Positions 1 to 5,890 are shown, counted from the stretch's first letter. The stretch is 8,038 nt of DNA from an uncultured Fretibacterium sp. (GCF_938040765.1 NZ_CALIAA010000059.1:1-8038); one strand, 5' to 3'. The notes: generated from the sequence alone by a model not told the origin. Numbers and translations: made by a program.

Positions 1-18
1 GAAGCCCCCATGTTAATT

Positions 19-112
19 TTTAGGGAAGCGCTGGAGATTTTTGCCTATAGATGTTTTGCATATTTATTTTCGGTGAAATATGCGTTTCTGTTTTAATCAG
101 CGCTTCCCTAAA
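19..112. repeat. 15-bp perfect inverted repeat around an AT-rich core (possible MITE-like element)
   Basis: TTTAGGGAAGCGCTG at 19-33 is the exact reverse complement of 98-112. The 64 bases between the arms are AT-rich, unlike the GC-rich genes nearby, and contain a second perfect inverted repeat, GCATATTT (58-65) with AAATATGC (76-83). If the element ends are taken as GGG (23) and CCC (108), a TA dinucleotide flanks both sides (21-22 and 109-110), as expected of a TA target duplication. The right arm overlaps the end of the ABC ATPase gene and contributes to its TAG stop codon (110-108 on the minus strand). A large folded 3' UTR or terminator for the minus-strand operon is the main alternative, but no clear U-run follows the stem. 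The inverted repeat is certain; its mobile nature is inference. Confidence 0.6.
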
Positions 113-1181
113 GCGCCGCGTCCGGCAGGAGGTGTGCCTCTTTGACCGAGAAGCACACCCGCAGCGCTTGCCCGGAGCCCAGTCGATCGCCGTCGGTGCT
201 CAGCAGATCCATCAGCAGCGTCTCTTCTCCGATGCTGCAGGCCACGCGTGTCACAGGCCCCAGAAAGATCTTTCCCTGAACGATGCCCTCCAGGACATTG
301 TCGCCCGCGTCCTCCGCATCGGCCGGGGACAGATGCTCCGGCCGGATCGTCAGGGTTGCGGGGCCGGCCGGAACGTTTCCGCCGGCGCGCAGCACGCGTC
401 CGTTCCACGTGAAGCCGCCTGCGCCGTCCCATGTCCCTCTCAGGATGTTGTTGACGCCGATGAAGTCGGCCGCGAAGAGGGAGCTGGGGGCGCTGTAGAG
501 TTCGAGCGGTGTGCCGACCTGTTCCAGCCTGCCCCGGTTCATCAGGCCGACCCGGTCCGAGATGGAGAGCGCCTCCTCCTGGTCATGCGTGACGTAGAGC
601 ATGGTGATGCCGCTCTCGCGCTGAATGCGCTTGATCTCGAACCGCAGTGCGTTGCGCACCTTGGCGTCGAGGGCCGACAGGGGCTCGTCCAGCAGCAGAA
701 CCCTGGGCTCGATCGCCAGGGCCCGGGCCAGGGCGATGCGCTGCTGCTGTCCGCCCGAGAGTTGGCGCGGCAGGGCATCTGCCCGGTCGGACATCCCCAC
801 CATTTCCAGCAGCTCGGACACTCGGCGGCGGATATCGGCTTCCGGCCGTTTCTGAGCCTTCATCCCGAAGGCGACGTTCTCGGCCAGCGTCATGTTGGGG
901 AACAGGGCGTAGTTTTGAAAGACGATGCCCACGCGGCGCCGATTGGGCGGTACGCCGTCCATGTCGGCGCCGATGCGGACGATCCCCTCGTCGGGACGGA
1001 TGAAACCCGCGACGAGACGCAGGATCGTCGTCTTGCCGCAGCCCGAGGGGCCGACGATGGAGAGGAACTCCCCCTGCGCCACGGAGAGCGAGATGCCCCG
1101 GATGGCGTAGCGATCGCCATATTTCTTCCCGATGCCCTCCAGCTCGATCCCGGGGATGGCCCGGTCCTGGATGCGGTTCAT
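108..1181 (-). CDS. ABC transporter ATP-binding protein, PotA/FbpC-type importer ATPase
   Basis: This is the cytoplasmic ATPase of an ABC importer, 357 aa, the usual length for the spermidine/putrescine, Fe3+, thiamine and sulfate class (CUT1-like with a C-terminal TOBE domain). Visible motifs are Walker A GPSGCGKT (44-51), Q-loop Q89 in VFQNYALFP, ABC signature LSGGQQQR (141-148), Walker B VLLLDEP (161-167), D-loop SALD (169-172) and H-loop H199 in YVTHDQEEA. Residues from about 240 onward form the regulatory TOBE-like tail, with IRPEHL at 279-284. The start codon ATG (1181-1179) overlaps the TGA stop of the upstream gene as ATGA, so the two are translationally coupled. It presumably works with the permease at 1690-2496. 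The substrate cannot be read from the ATPase. The last codon and TAG stop fall inside a palindromic element, so the native C-terminus may have been altered slightly. Confidence 0.95.
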   Translation of the reverse strand: MNRIQDRAIPGIELEGIGKKYGDRYAIRGISLSVAQGEFLSIVGPSGCGKTTILRLVAGFIRPDEGIVRIGADMDGVPPNRRRVGIVFQNYALFPNMTLAENVAFGMKAQKRPEADIRRRVSELLEMVGMSDRADALPRQLSGGQQQRIALARALAIEPRVLLLDEPLSALDAKVRNALRFEIKRIQRESGITMLYVTHDQEEALSISDRVGLMNRGRLEQVGTPLELYSAPSSLFAADFIGVNNILRGTWDGAGGFTWNGRVLRAGGNVPAGPATLTIRPEHLSPADAEDAGDNVLEGIVQGKIFLGPVTRVACSIGEETLLMDLLSTDGDRLGSGQALRVCFSVKEAHLLPDAAL

Positions 1182-1684
1182 CGCGTCTCTTCCGCCAGAG
1201 CCAGTTCCACGGCCTCCTGCGGGCTTCCGGCCGTCAGCATGGGGGTGGGCTGTCCCTCCTCGTCGCGCAGGTTCCAGGTCCGGAGCCCGACGACACGTTT
1301 GCCCTGCCGCAGGGCAAAGCCCAACTCCGTCAAGGTCCCGTAGGCGCCGCCGATGGAGATGACGGCCGAACCCGCCGAGGCGACGGCCATGTTGCGGAGC
1401 TCGCCGAGCCCCGTCACGATCGGCAGGTCTACGTAGGGGTTGGCCTCTTCCATGGATGTGGGCAGGAGTCCGACGGAGGTCCCGCCCCCCTCCCGGACGC
1501 CCCTGCAGACGCCCTCCATCACGCCGCCGCGCCCGCCGCAGACGACAATGCAGCCGCGCCGGGCGAGCAGACGGCCCGTCTCCCGAGCCAGCTCGTAGAG
1601 ATCCGGGGTGGCCGTCGAGGTCCCGATGACGCTGACGATCCGTTTTCTCTCTGGGATGTTTTCCTGATGTTTTCTCACGTTCAA
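1178..1684 (-). CDS. TIGR00725-like LOG/DprA-related Rossmann-fold protein
   Basis: This small protein (168 aa from TTG at 1684, 166 aa from GTG at 1678) belongs to the SLOG superfamily: a Rossmann fold related to cytokinin-activating LOG phosphoribohydrolases, DprA and molybdenum-cofactor carrier proteins. The nucleotide-loop motif CGGRGGVMEG is at 49-58, and GGAYGTLTE at 112-120 corresponds to the LOG PGGxGTxxE motif. LRN at 96-98 is also typical. The length fits the TIGR00725 subfamily (about 160 aa). I chose TTG because AGGAGG, which overlaps the permease stop codon, lies 9 nt upstream; it is 15 nt from the GTG. The gene starts 5 nt after the permease stop and overlaps the ATPase start by 4 nt, so it is embedded in the transporter operon. 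Its substrate is unknown; binding or hydrolysis of a nucleotide-like ligand would fit the fold. Older databases may call such proteins lysine decarboxylase, which is a misannotation. Confidence 0.87.
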   Translation of the reverse strand: MNVRKHQENIPERKRIVSVIGTSTATPDLYELARETGRLLARRGCIVVCGGRGGVMEGVCRGVREGGGTSVGLLPTSMEEANPYVDLPIVTGLGELRNMAVASAGSAVISIGGAYGTLTELGFALRQGKRVVGLRTWNLRDEEGQPTPMLTAGSPQEAVELALAEETR

Positions 1685-1689
1685 GGGAC

Positions 1690-2496
1690 TTAACCTCCTA
1701 AGGTGGCGTCGGCCGAGAATGAGCGTCCCAGCAGCGCCAGGCCCGACAGGGTCAGCAGGCTGACGAGGATCAGGAGAGTCGTTGCCGCGCAGGCGAACCC
1801 TGTGGAGACGTAGAACGCCTGATAGAGTACGACCGGAAAGGTCTGCGTGACGGAGCCGGTGACCATGACGGCCAGCTGGAACTCTCCGAGCGACATGGCG
1901 AAGGTCATCAGGGCGCCGGAGAGCAGTCCGGGCAGCAGGTTCGGGATCAGGACCCGGCGCAGCGTCATCCCGAACGAGGCCCCCAGCGATAAGCACGCCT
2001 CCTCCAGGAGGCTCCATCGGATCATCTCGATATTGGCCATCAGGGGACGCATCATGAAGGGCAGCGTGTAGACGACGTGGGCCCCCAGAAGAAGCGGCCA
2101 GGTTCCGACCAGAGAAAAGCCCTTCCAGTTGAAGGCCTGGATCAACCCCAGCCCCATCACGACCGGCGGTATGGCTATGGGCAGCAGCATGCAGAAGTCG
2201 AAGAGGGTCCGCAGCCGCCGGCTGTTCAGAACGTGGATGGCGTAGACCGCAGGGACCGCGATCGCGGCGTTGAGCAGAACCGCCAGCGCCGCAACTCTGA
2301 GGCTCATGAACATGGCGCGGACATACATGGACTTGCCGAAGAGCTGGACGTACCACTTCAGGGTGAAGCCCGAGGGAAGGAGGGTACCAAACCATTTATC
2401 CCCGAAAGAGCCCAGGACCATCAGAAAGATGGGGGACAGGACGAAAGCGAAGTACAGGACGATCAGGGACAAGAAAAAGGAACGTCGGAGCAACAT
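1690..2496 (-). CDS. ABC transporter permease, PotC-type (BPD/MetI-like fold)
   Basis: This 268-aa inner-membrane protein has six hydrophobic segments at about 8-30, 65-87, 99-120, 132-150, 193-215 and 236-257. The EAA coupling loop that contacts the ATPase is clear at about 165-190 (EEACLSLGASFGMTLRRVLI, then PNLLPG). This layout is typical of the second permease (PotC, ThiP/FbpB C-half) of polyamine, Fe3+ or related importers. The ATG at 2496 is preceded by a GA-rich Shine-Dalgarno stretch, and a 13-codon ORF starting at 2504 overlaps the start. The gene opens the operon from a TATAAT-containing promoter, and its stop codon carries the Shine-Dalgarno of the next gene. Importers of this class normally need two permease subunits and a binding protein; neither partner is in the window, so it may form a homodimer or the partners may be encoded elsewhere. 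The substrate is undetermined. Confidence 0.93.
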   Translation of the reverse strand: MLLRRSFFLSLIVLYFAFVLSPIFLMVLGSFGDKWFGTLLPSGFTLKWYVQLFGKSMYVRAMFMSLRVAALAVLLNAAIAVPAVYAIHVLNSRRLRTLFDFCMLLPIAIPPVVMGLGLIQAFNWKGFSLVGTWPLLLGAHVVYTLPFMMRPLMANIEMIRWSLLEEACLSLGASFGMTLRRVLIPNLLPGLLSGALMTFAMSLGEFQLAVMVTGSVTQTFPVVLYQAFYVSTGFACAATTLLILVSLLTLSGLALLGRSFSADATLGG

Positions 2497-2504
2497 GAAA
2501 CCAT
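2463..2504 (-). CDS. Possible 13-aa leader ORF overlapping the permease start
   Basis: An ATG at 2504 opens MVSCCSDVPFSCP and ends at TGA (2465-2463), out of frame with the permease that starts at 2496. The AGGAGG sequence upstream lies 5 nt from this ATG but 13 nt from the permease ATG, so ribosomes might load here first and pass to the permease by reinitiation or coupling. A second register of the same GA tract (GGAGAG) lies 9 nt from the permease start, so the leader may be incidental. Three cysteines in 13 residues are notable but unproven as meaningful. Confidence 0.25.
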   Translation of the reverse strand: MVSCCSDVPFSCP

Positions 2505-2523
2505 TCTCTCCTCCTCGGAAGTA

Positions 2524-2553
2524 TTGACCTCATTATAAGGCAGTTTGACCAAA
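2524..2553 (-). promoter_or_regulatory. Promoter of the ABC operon with a repeated GGTCAA motif
   Basis: On the minus strand a perfect -10 TATAAT lies at 2537-2532, about 36 nt before the permease ATG. No good -35 sits 16-18 nt upstream; the expected position is C-rich. GGTCAA occurs twice in the same orientation (2550-2545 and 2529-2524), exactly 21 nt or two helical turns apart, one on each side of the -10. The upstream copy sits in the near-palindrome TTTGGTCAAA (2553-2544). A regulated promoter is the natural reading; the regulator is unknown. Confidence 0.55.
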
Positions 2554-2603
2554 CGGGGGAGTGGGGCGGAGCGATAAGTGTCATAGATAAGTATCATGGA
2601 ACT

Positions 2604-2633
2604 GCAGGGGGCGCGGATTGTCGCGCCCCCTGC
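2604..2633 (-). terminator. 12-bp GC-rich hairpin after the DUF1445 gene
   Basis: GCAGGGGGCGCG (2604-2615) pairs perfectly with CGCGCCCCCTGC (2622-2633) around a 6-nt loop. It sits about 40 nt beyond the stop of the DUF1445 gene and upstream of the ABC operon promoter, where the pxpA-DUF1445 transcript should end. There is no proper U-run after the stem in either direction, so it may be an atypical terminator, a Rho-dependent end or a 3'-stabilising structure. Confidence 0.6.
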
Positions 2634-2671
2634 CCGCTTCGGTGGTCGAGTCGGTTTTGGCTCCCGATGCC

Positions 2672-3472
2672 TCAGAACACCGCGTAGTCGGCGTCCAGCG
2701 GGTCGGCGATGAACATGCAGCCCGGGGAGTGCGTGATGGCGAATTCCGGCTTCACCGCCATGATCGCCGCCTGGGGCGTGACGCCGCAGGCCCAGAAGAC
2801 GGGGAGCTCCCCGGGACGAATCTCCACGGGGTCGCCGAAGTCGGGCTTGCCGATGTCCGCGATGCCGATGGCCCCCGGGTCCCCCACGTGGACCGGAGCG
2901 CCGTGCACCGCCGGGAACCGCCCCGTGCAGAGCACCGCCCTCGGCACCAGGGACGCGGGGATCGGCCGCATGGAGACGACCATCGGGCCCTTCAGACGGC
3001 CCGCGGGGTGACAGGGGATGTTGGTGACGAACATGGGGACGTTGCAGTCGCACTCGATGTGCCGGATGCCGATATGGGACTGGAGCAGCGCGCCCTCGAA
3101 GGAGAAGGAGCAGCCCAGAAGGAAGGCGACGAGGTCGTCCCTCCAGTAGCGCCTGACGTCCGTCGGCTGGTCGACGCATTCCCCGTCCTTCCAGACGCGG
3201 TAGCGCGGGATGTCCGTCGCGATGTTCGCGCCCGGCGCCACCAGGCGGGGCTCGGTGTCCCCCGGCTCCGTCACGTCCAGGATGGGACAGGGCTTGGGGT
3301 TGCGCTGTGCGAACACCAAAAAGTCATAGGCCAGGTCCCTGGGCAGAACCACCAGGTTGGCCTGCACGTGGCCCGCACACATGCCGGAGGTTGGGCGGTC
3401 CCATTTCCCCTCCCGGATCATCCGGCGCACGTCCTGCGGACTGTGGTTTGCGTAGTCGCTCATCTTGTCCAT
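2672..3472 (-). CDS. DUF1445 family putative hydro-lyase (YcsI-like, D-glutamate cyclase-related)
   Basis: This 266-aa soluble protein matches the DUF1445/UPF0317 family in length and motifs: RPTSGMCAGHVQANLVVLP (26-44), LLGCSFSFE (118-126), VPMFVTNIPC (145-154), GPMVVSMRP (162-170), VHVGDP (194-199) and VFWACGVTPQ (225-234). C154, C229 and several His residues are candidate active-site residues. The family is labelled hydro-lyase without firm biochemistry. Known context: B. subtilis ycsI lies in the 5-oxoprolinase locus, and the mammalian D-glutamate cyclase DGLUCY carries a DUF1445 region beside its DUF4392 domain. A role around D-glutamate or 5-oxoproline is therefore a reasonable inference. 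The ATG at 3472 has AGGAGG 9 nt upstream. It lies about 130 nt downstream of pxpA on the same strand and is probably cotranscribed with it. An alternative in-frame ATG at 3463 has a worse site. Confidence 0.93.
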   Translation of the reverse strand: MDKMSDYANHSPQDVRRMIREGKWDRPTSGMCAGHVQANLVVLPRDLAYDFLVFAQRNPKPCPILDVTEPGDTEPRLVAPGANIATDIPRYRVWKDGECVDQPTDVRRYWRDDLVAFLLGCSFSFEGALLQSHIGIRHIECDCNVPMFVTNIPCHPAGRLKGPMVVSMRPIPASLVPRAVLCTGRFPAVHGAPVHVGDPGAIGIADIGKPDFGDPVEIRPGELPVFWACGVTPQAAIMAVKPEFAITHSPGCMFIADPLDADYAVF

Positions 3473-3488
3473 GGTCTGAATCCTCCTC

Positions 3489-3509
3489 TCCGGGGCCTCC
3501 AGCCCCGGA
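3489..3509 (-). promoter_or_regulatory. Hairpin abutting the DUF1445 ribosome binding site
   Basis: An 8-bp perfect stem, TCCGGGGC (3489-3496 on plus) with GCCCCGGA (3502-3509) around a 5-nt loop, ends a few bases before the AGGAGG of the DUF1445 gene. It could stop transcripts coming from pxpA in part, protect a processed 5' end, or modulate ribosome access. No U-run follows on the minus strand. Confidence 0.4.
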
Positions 3510-3604
3510 TCTTCGATTGGCGGGCACTTCTGCCGCGGAGTGCCGTGTATGGCGATCGCGTATGGGGATCATGGATCATGAATGGCCGACTGTCCCCGCG
3601 GAGC

Positions 3605-4378
3605 TCAGCCGCGCAGCGGCCCGACCGCGATGCCCTCCCTCTCCAGCGTTGCGCGCACCGTCCGGGCCATACCGACGGCGTCGGGGTTGTCCCCGTGCAC
3701 GCAGATGGAATGAGCCTTCAAGCGAAGTTCACTGCCGTCGGCCGCCGTCACGACCCCCTCCTTGACCAGCCTCACCATGCGGGCCGCGGCCTCCTCGGGA
3801 TCGTGGATGAAGGCCCCCGGCCTGCCGCGTGGAACCAGGGAGCCGTCGGGCATGTAGCCTCGGTCGACGAAGGCCTCCGCGGCGAAGGGGACGCCCGCAT
3901 CGGCCGATGCGGCCTCAAAGGCGGAGCCCGCCAGCCCCATCAAAATGACGCCCTCCCCCAGCGCGCGCACGGCGCGGGCGATGGCCTCCGCCAACCGGGG
4001 GTCCTTGGCCGCCTGGTTGTACATCGCCCCATGCGGCTTCACGTGCTGGAGCTCGATCCCCTCGGAGCGGCAGACGGCGGCGAGCGCGCCCGCCTGATAG
4101 AGCGTATAGGCATAGAGCTCGTCCGGCGTGCAGGCCATGCTGCGCCGCCCGAACCCCATCAGGTCGGGATACCCCGGGTGTGCGCCGACGGCCACGCCCG
4201 CGACCCTGGCCGCGCGCACGGTCCCGAGCATCACCATGGGGTCGCCGGCATGCCATCCGCAGGCCACGTTCGAGGAGGTGATGGACCTCATTACCTCCTC
4301 GTCCATGCCCATCCTCCAGTCTCCGAAACTCTCACCCAAATCGCTGTTCAGGTCGATGTGCAGATCCGTGAATCCCAT
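3605..4378 (-). CDS. pxpA: 5-oxoprolinase subunit PxpA (LamB/YcsF family)
   Basis: PxpA is one of the three cytoplasmic subunits of the ATP-dependent prokaryotic 5-oxoprolinase, which opens 5-oxo-L-proline to L-glutamate together with PxpB and PxpC. The 257-aa product shows the full family signature: DLNSDLGE (9-16), SNVACGWHAGDP (36-47), GAHPGYPDLMGFGRR (65-79), KPHGAMYN (114-121), EAFVDRGY (168-175) and ICVHGDNP (225-232). The Asp, His and Glu residues in these motifs fit its metal-hydrolase-like carbohydrate deacetylase fold. The frame stays open upstream to an ATG at 4489, but known homologs start just before DLN, so I chose the ATG at 4378, with a G-rich site (GGGGG) 10 nt upstream. The gene is divergent from the transporter-pxpB-pxpC operon, so the enzyme is made from two transcripts. 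The TGA stop is at 3607-3605. Confidence 0.95.
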   Translation of the reverse strand: MGFTDLHIDLNSDLGESFGDWRMGMDEEVMRSITSSNVACGWHAGDPMVMLGTVRAARVAGVAVGAHPGYPDLMGFGRRSMACTPDELYAYTLYQAGALAAVCRSEGIELQHVKPHGAMYNQAAKDPRLAEAIARAVRALGEGVILMGLAGSAFEAASADAGVPFAAEAFVDRGYMPDGSLVPRGRPGAFIHDPEEAAARMVRLVKEGVVTAADGSELRLKAHSICVHGDNPDAVGMARTVRATLEREGIAVGPLRG

Positions 4379-4428
4379 CCTGGAAGAGCCCCCTTTCAAA
4401 GCCTCAAGGCTGCCGTGCTGCCGCTCGT

Positions 4429-4446
4429 GCACCGGGCCGCCGGTGC
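4429..4446 (-). promoter_or_regulatory. Leader hairpin upstream of pxpA
   Basis: GCACCGG (4429-4435) and CCGGTGC (4440-4446) form a 7-bp perfect stem with a 4-nt loop in the untranslated region preceding pxpA. It follows a GGAGGGG stretch (minus strand, about 4460-4454) that has no start codon at the usual distance. It may simply be a structured leader; no known riboswitch class is recognised. Confidence 0.3.
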
Positions 4447-4460
4447 GATCGTTCCCCTCC

Positions 4461-4489
4461 AGATTAGGCATGGTAAAGCGGAAAGTCAA
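4461..4489 (-). promoter_or_regulatory. Weak candidate promoter for pxpA
   Basis: On the minus strand TTGACT (4489-4484, five of six consensus bases) is followed after 17 nt by TAATCT (4466-4461, a poor -10). It would place the start of transcription some 75 nt before the pxpA ATG. The better -35 and poor -10 make this tentative; other AT-rich hexamers at about 4536-4557 could serve instead. Confidence 0.35.
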
Positions 4490-4512
4490 GAGAGAACTTC
4501 ACTGCTTTTCAG

Positions 4513-4543
4513 TTGAGCCAGTCTGCATGCTTGCATGTATAAT
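4513..4543 (+). promoter_or_regulatory. Promoter of the transporter-pxpB-pxpC operon with a palindromic operator candidate
   Basis: TTGAGC (4513-4518) and a perfect TATAAT (4538-4543) are separated by 19 nt. The spacer holds the perfect inverted repeat CATGC-tt-GCATG (4526-4537), which ends right against the -10. A dimeric regulator bound there would block this promoter and could also affect the divergent pxpA promoter. The spacing is longer than ideal, which is common in activator-dependent or repressed promoters. The regulator gene is not in the window; in B. subtilis the equivalent locus carries kipR (IclR family). Confidence 0.55.
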
Positions 4544-4636
4544 TAAGCGAACTTATAGTAAGAAAGCGCGGTGAATTCCACGGGATGATTTTTTCCTCAG
4601 GATGCCGTGCGCACAACCCGCGGGGAGGAATGAAGC

Positions 4637-5848
4637 ATGACGGAACTGCAGAGGAAACACTCGAAAGGGGAGACGGTGAGCATACTGCTTGGTGCGGCCT
4701 TCCTGATGGCGACCTCGGCCATCGGTCCTGGCTTCATTACGCAGACGACCGTGTTCACGGAGCGGCTGAAAGCCGCCTTCGCCTTTGCCATCGTGGTCTC
4801 GGTCCTTGTGGACATCGTTGTCCAGCTCAATGTCTGGCGCATCCTTGCCGTGTCGGGCCTGCGCGGACAGGATGTCGCCAACCGGGTGCTGCCGGGCCTG
4901 GGCTATTTCCTGGCCTTCGCCGTGGCGCTCGGAGGCCTGGCCTTCAACATCGGCAACGTCGGCGGCGCGGCCCTGGGGTTCAACGTCATGCTGGGCATGG
5001 ATCAGAACACGGGGGCCATCGTCAGTGCCGTCATCGCCATCGCCATCTTCCTGTGGCGCGACCTGGGCAGGGCCATGGACCGGTTTACCCAGGTCCTCGG
5101 GCTCGTCATGCTCGCCATGATCGCCTACGTGGTCGTCCGGACCAGCCCGCCCGCGGCCGAGTCCGTGCGCGAGATCGTCAAGCCCTCCGTCATCGACTGG
5201 ACGACGATCCTGACGCTGGTGGGGGGAACCGTGGGCGGCTACATCACCTTCTCCGGCGCACACCGGATCATCGACGCGGGCATCGTCGGCACGGAGAACC
5301 TCGGGCGCATCAACCGGGGCTCCCTGAACGGAATCCTGATCACGGGCATCATGCGTTTTTTGCTGTTCATGGCGGTTTTGGGGGTCGTCGTGACCGGCGT
5401 GAAGCTCGACCCCTCAAACCCGGCCGCGGACGCTTTCCGCATCGCGGCGGGCGAGGTGGGGTACAGGATATTCGGCGTTATCCTCTGGTCCGCGGCGATC
5501 ACCTCCGTGGTGGGCTGTTCCTATACCTCCGTCTCCTTCCTGCGCACGCTGTTCGGCTTTGTCGAACGCTACTACCGATATTGGATCATCGGGTTCATCC
5601 TGGCCTCGACGATGGTCCTGACGCAGGTTGGGCGTCCTGTGACGCTGCTCGTCCTGGCGGGCTCCCTCAACGGAATGATCCTGCCGCTCTCGTTGGCCTC
5701 CATGCTTCTGGCCGTGCACCGCAGGGACATCATGGGCCAGTACCGCCATCCCGTCTGGCTCACCGTCCTGGGGTGGGTTATGGTCGCCTTCACGGCCTGG
5801 ATGGCCTGGGGCGCTCTGCAGGGGCTCGTCAGGCTGTTCGGCCGATGA
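4637..5848 (+). CDS. NRAMP-fold transporter lacking canonical metal-binding motifs (YcsG-like)
   Basis: This 403-aa integral membrane protein, with about eleven hydrophobic segments of LeuT/APC fold, would be annotated as an NRAMP family divalent metal transporter. Family features include the TM1 unwound region (GPGF at 30-33 in ATSAIGPGFITQ), the TM3 region GGLAFNIGNVGG (99-110), and the TM6 region GGYITFSGAHRIID (200-213). Canonical NRAMP metal ligands are the Asp and Asn of DPGN in TM1 and the Met of MPH in TM6. Here TM1 reads GPGF and the TM6 site has SGAH in place of MPH, so Mn2+/Fe2+ transport is unlikely. Position at the head of the pxpB-pxpC operon suggests an organic substrate such as 5-oxoproline; that is inference. 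The ATG at 4637 has GGAGG 8 nt upstream. Homologs labelled YcsG occupy the same locus in B. subtilis. The TGA stop is 79 nt before pxpB. Confidence 0.92.
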   Translation: MTELQRKHSKGETVSILLGAAFLMATSAIGPGFITQTTVFTERLKAAFAFAIVVSVLVDIVVQLNVWRILAVSGLRGQDVANRVLPGLGYFLAFAVALGGLAFNIGNVGGAALGFNVMLGMDQNTGAIVSAVIAIAIFLWRDLGRAMDRFTQVLGLVMLAMIAYVVVRTSPPAAESVREIVKPSVIDWTTILTLVGGTVGGYITFSGAHRIIDAGIVGTENLGRINRGSLNGILITGIMRFLLFMAVLGVVVTGVKLDPSNPAADAFRIAAGEVGYRIFGVILWSAAITSVVGCSYTSVSFLRTLFGFVERYYRYWIIGFILASTMVLTQVGRPVTLLVLAGSLNGMILPLSLASMLLAVHRRDIMGQYRHPVWLTVLGWVMVAFTAWMAWGALQGLVRLFGR

Positions 5849-5869
5849 GCCGCGTTTTCTGAAATTCGG

Positions 5870-5890
5870 CATGGGGGCGAAGCCGCCATG
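5870..5890 (+). promoter_or_regulatory. Intercistronic hairpin between the transporter gene and pxpB
   Basis: CATGG (5870-5874) pairs with CCATG (5886-5890), then a G-G mismatch, then GGC (5876-5878) with GCC (5882-5884) around a GAA triloop. It ends 23 nt before the pxpB AGGAGG. Such structures often set relative expression of neighbouring cistrons by RNA processing or stability; a terminator role is unlikely because no U-run follows. Confidence 0.35.

Noticed and set aside
51..1343. Open frame of 430 codons on the plus strand
   Set aside because: It runs antisense to the ABC ATPase gene, whose Walker and signature motifs are complete. The product has no recognisable domain.
1178..2395. Long minus-strand frame of 405 codons covering the LOG-type gene and much of the permease
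   Set aside because: Only the last 168 codons show family motifs; the upstream part overlaps the real permease in another frame. The TTG at 1684 with a well-spaced AGGAGG marks the true start.
1690..2496. Assignment of the ABC system specifically to spermidine/putrescine, iron or thiamine
   Set aside because: Permease and ATPase sequences of this class do not define the substrate and the binding protein is missing.
4379..4489. Extended N-terminus of PxpA from an ATG at 4489
   Set aside because: The extra 37 residues precede the point where family members begin, look non-structural, and lie over a hairpin and a candidate promoter.
2618..4516. Open frame of 632 codons on the plus strand
   Set aside because: It is antisense to the well-supported DUF1445 and pxpA genes and encodes a His/Arg/Gly-rich sequence without any family motif; long antisense frames are common at this G+C content.
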